Source: Clostridia bacterium (GTDB lineage Bacteria; Bacillota; Clostridia; Christensenellales; DTU072). From it: DNA of 8,587 bases. Within the stretch, counting starts at the first letter, position 1. Each line of letters starts with the position of its first letter. The DNA lies in NCBI GenBank assembly GCA_028701415.1, contig JAQVQU010000057.1, positions 1 to 8,587 of the forward strand, in the 5' to 3' direction. Both the position numbers and the translations under genes were made by a program. The notes beneath the pieces were generated by a model. It saw only the letters and a program-made list of their open reading frames with translations, made no database searches and was not told the DNA's origin. Positions 6,727-8,587 of the stretch are shown here, piece by piece.

Positions 6727-8418
6727 TTAATTATCAGTTATCGGGGCACTGAAGATTTCAATATCCTCTGGAACTCTTGTCATTAACATTCCCAGTTCCT
6801 CTTTGGTAGTATTACGTGCATCTATAATACCGCTTACTTTTCCAGAACATATTACCATGATTCTATCAGACAGACCTAATAACACATCTAAATCTTCTCC
6901 AACAAAAATAACAGCAACTCCGTTTTCTTTTTGTTTGTTAAGCAGATTATATATTGTGTATGAAGAATTGATATCTAATCCTCTGACAGGATATGCCGCC
7001 ATTATTACAGTAGGAGCAGATGCGATTTCACGGCCTACAAGTATCTTCTGAACATTTCCACCTGATAATCTTCTGACAGGGGTTTTCATATTTGGCGTAA
7101 CTACCTCTAAATTCTCCACAATATTCTCAGCGAGTTCAGTTGGAGTTTTTCGGTCTAGAAATATTGATCGGCCTTTATTGTATGACCTTAGCATTATATT
7201 ATCTGTTAAATCCATATTGCCTACAAGTCCCATGCCCAATCTGTCTTCAGGTACGAATGATAATCTTACTCCTAGTTCTTTTATCTGGGTAGGCGTCTTG
7301 GCACGCAGATCAACTACCTTACCTGTTTTTGGATCATCATATTGAATAACCCCCAGCTCTATTTTTTGAAGACCAGCTATCGATTCTAAGAGTTCTCTTT
7401 GGCCACTTCCCGAAATGCCCGCTATTCCCAATATTTCTCCTGCGTTAGCTGAGAATGAAATGTTGTTGAGAGATAGTAACCCATCGCGACTGCGACAGGT
7501 CAAACCATGAACACTTAACCTCCTTTCAACATTATGGGGGAGCGTTCTTTCAATATTTAACTCAATTCTTTCACCGACCATCATTTCAGTTAATCTCTTT
7601 TCATCAGTATCCAAAGTATTAACCGTCCCGACAAGTTCCCCTTTTCTCAGCACGGTCACTCTATCTGAAATTGCCATAACTTCATTCAGCTTGTGAGTAA
7701 TTATTATTATTGATTTACCATTATCTCTCATCCCTCTTAAAACAACAAATAGTTTTTCAATTTCCTGAGGGGTTAAAACAGCTGTGGGTTCATCCAAAAT
7801 AAGGATATCTGCGCCACGATATAATACTTTTATAATCTCGACAGTCTGTTTTTCACTAACCGACATATCGTATATTTTCTTACTTAAATCTATCTCAAAA
7901 CCATATTTATCTGCTACTGCCTGGACGACTTTTACTCTATCCCTTGAAAGCCAATTAAATTTTAACTTACTGAACAATTTTCCAAGTGGCAAACTGACTA
8001 TTTTTAAATCAATCAGAAACTTTTTCCATTTGTTGTTTGTGTCATTTATTCTTTCTTCTTTGAGCAAAGTTTTTTTCTCTTTTATGTCAAAATCCGGGGC
8101 CTCTTCGCCTAAAATAATGTTATCGCCTGCAGTAAACAAATCCACCAACTTAAAATGTTGATGTATCATGCCTATTTTATGTTTATATGCATCCATTGGG
8201 GACTTTATAATAGCTTCTTCGCCATTAACAAAAATTTTTCCATCATCTGGAAAATATATACCCGCTAGCATGTTCATCAAGGATGTCTTCCCACTTCCAT
8301 TCTCTCCAAGAATAGCAAGTATTTCACCCTTTTTAATGTTAATATTTACATCTTTGTTGGCAATAACTGAACCAAAAGTTTTTGTTACCCCAACCATTTT
8401 TATTGCGTTAATATACAT
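6727..8418 (-). CDS. BMP-class ABC transporter ATPase with two nucleotide-binding domains, NupO/YufO-type
   Basis: A 563-residue cytoplasmic ATPase that powers the importer formed with the two permeases downstream. NBD1 has Walker A GENGSGKT (38-45), Q-loop Gln87, Walker B ILILDEP (205-211) and H-loop His242. Its signature reads MSVSEKQTVEI (185-195), where relatives usually have SVGxQQRVEI, so the usual Gly is Ser188. NBD2 has a degenerate Walker A (GISGSGQRE, 334-342) and no catalytic Glu after its Walker B (MAAYPVRGLDI, 473-483), both normal for this class, but a canonical LSGGN signature (451-455). Relatives are near 510 residues; the excess is mostly a Lys-rich insertion at about 112-160, between Q-loop and signature. 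A TAG stop lies three codons upstream, fixing ATG at 8418 as the first possible start. The AGGGG before it is only two bases away, so initiation may be weak. No substrate-binding gene is visible; it may lie beyond the right edge. Confidence 0.92.
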   Translation of the reverse strand: MYINAIKMVGVTKTFGSVIANKDVNINIKKGEILAILGENGSGKTSLMNMLAGIYFPDDGKIFVNGEEAIIKSPMDAYKHKIGMIHQHFKLVDLFTAGDNIILGEEAPDFDIKEKKTLLKEERINDTNNKWKKFLIDLKIVSLPLGKLFSKLKFNWLSRDRVKVVQAVADKYGFEIDLSKKIYDMSVSEKQTVEIIKVLYRGADILILDEPTAVLTPQEIEKLFVVLRGMRDNGKSIIIITHKLNEVMAISDRVTVLRKGELVGTVNTLDTDEKRLTEMMVGERIELNIERTLPHNVERRLSVHGLTCRSRDGLLSLNNISFSANAGEILGIAGISGSGQRELLESIAGLQKIELGVIQYDDPKTGKVVDLRAKTPTQIKELGVRLSFVPEDRLGMGLVGNMDLTDNIMLRSYNKGRSIFLDRKTPTELAENIVENLEVVTPNMKTPVRRLSGGNVQKILVGREIASAPTVIMAAYPVRGLDINSSYTIYNLLNKQKENGVAVIFVGEDLDVLLGLSDRIMVICSGKVSGIIDARNTTKEELGMLMTRVPEDIEIFSAPITDN

Positions 8419-8445
8419 TTCCCCTATTTTAAAAAACTAAAAATA

Positions 8446-8467
8446 TCAATTATGCACTCATAATTGA
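8446..8467. repeat. 9-bp stem-loop upstream of the ABC ATPase gene
   Basis: TCAATTATG (8446-8454) and CATAATTGA (8459-8467) form a perfect 9-bp inverted repeat around a 4-base loop. On the minus strand it lies 27 bases before the ATPase ATG and is followed by a T-rich stretch (ATATTTTTAG, then T6). It could be an operator or a weak attenuator. The stem is A/T-rich, so a strong terminator is unlikely. Confidence 0.5.
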
Positions 8468-8503
8468 AACATAATTTAATGTACACAATAAACTCTTTTA
8501 TAT

Positions 8504-8539
8504 TGTTTGTACCTTGCTAATGAAAGCAAGGTACAAACA
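8504..8539. repeat. Perfect 15-bp stem-loop in the leader of the ABC operon
   Basis: TGTTTGTACCTTGCT (8504-8518) and AGCAAGGTACAAACA (8525-8539) are perfectly complementary, with a 6-base loop. No T-run follows on the minus strand, so it is not a standard terminator for an upstream minus-strand gene. If a binding-protein gene lies to the right, as in related operons, the structure could protect the 3' end of its mRNA or act as a processing point. A protein-binding palindrome is an alternative. The pairing is certain; the role is inferred. Confidence 0.7.
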
Positions 8540-8587
8540 TTGCATTTTATTGAACTAAACTGTTCTCTCTTTTACAAACAACCTATT

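Noticed and set aside
7784..8440. Two plus-strand open frames opposite the ABC ATPase gene
   Set aside because: They mirror the conserved NBD1 coding sequence, have no supporting promoter or ribosome binding site, and their products resemble no family.
8504..8539. Hairpin as a standard intrinsic terminator
   Set aside because: The minus strand continues with an A/T mix and A-run rather than a U-tract, and the plus-strand tail is broken by G and C.

Overview
The window is AT-rich, has strong AGGAGG-type ribosome binding sites and uses the standard code (Trp is TGG, and no reading frame is broken by TGA). This fits a low-GC Gram-positive (Firmicutes-like, perhaps gut-associated) bacterium, but no feature fixes the genus. 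There is no rRNA, tRNA, CRISPR array, transposase or phage gene. Seven protein genes fill almost all of it. One lies on the plus strand and six on the minus strand.

Left (1-1820): a plus-strand 12-TM GPH/SLC45-like major facilitator transporter with an unusually large extracytoplasmic insert. A perfect stem-loop that can terminate transcription in both directions follows it and separates it from the convergent minus-strand genes.

Middle (1855-4411, minus strand, transcribed right to left): a small lipoprotein of unknown function with its own near-consensus promoter and its own terminator; then a carboxymuconolactone decarboxylase (AhpD-like) protein that keeps CxxC but has lost the usual Glu and His; then a short-chain dehydrogenase/reductase. 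The dehydrogenase carries the insertion and HPTGVNTPM block of the carveol-dehydrogenase/mycofactocin-coupled group. The last two genes may form a small redox unit, but the sequence does not reveal the substrate.

Right (4532-8587, minus strand): a three-gene ABC importer of the BMP (basic membrane protein) class, related to Bacillus subtilis NupO-NupP-NupQ. It has one ATPase with two nucleotide-binding domains and two different permeases, tightly spaced and probably co-transcribed. The expected BMP lipoprotein (substrate-binding) gene is not in the window and may lie just beyond base 8587, upstream of the ATPase. The 168-base region there holds a perfect 15-bp stem-loop without a U-tract, a second 9-bp stem-loop and repeated TACAAACA motifs. 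These are the kind of elements that could set different expression levels within one operon.

I see no convincing wholly new system. The best leads are the divergent ATPase (internal insertion and altered first ABC signature), the MFS insert, the CMD protein lacking its catalytic residues, the nicotinoprotein-like dehydrogenase in a low-GC host, and the regulatory structures upstream of the ATPase and downstream of the last permease.
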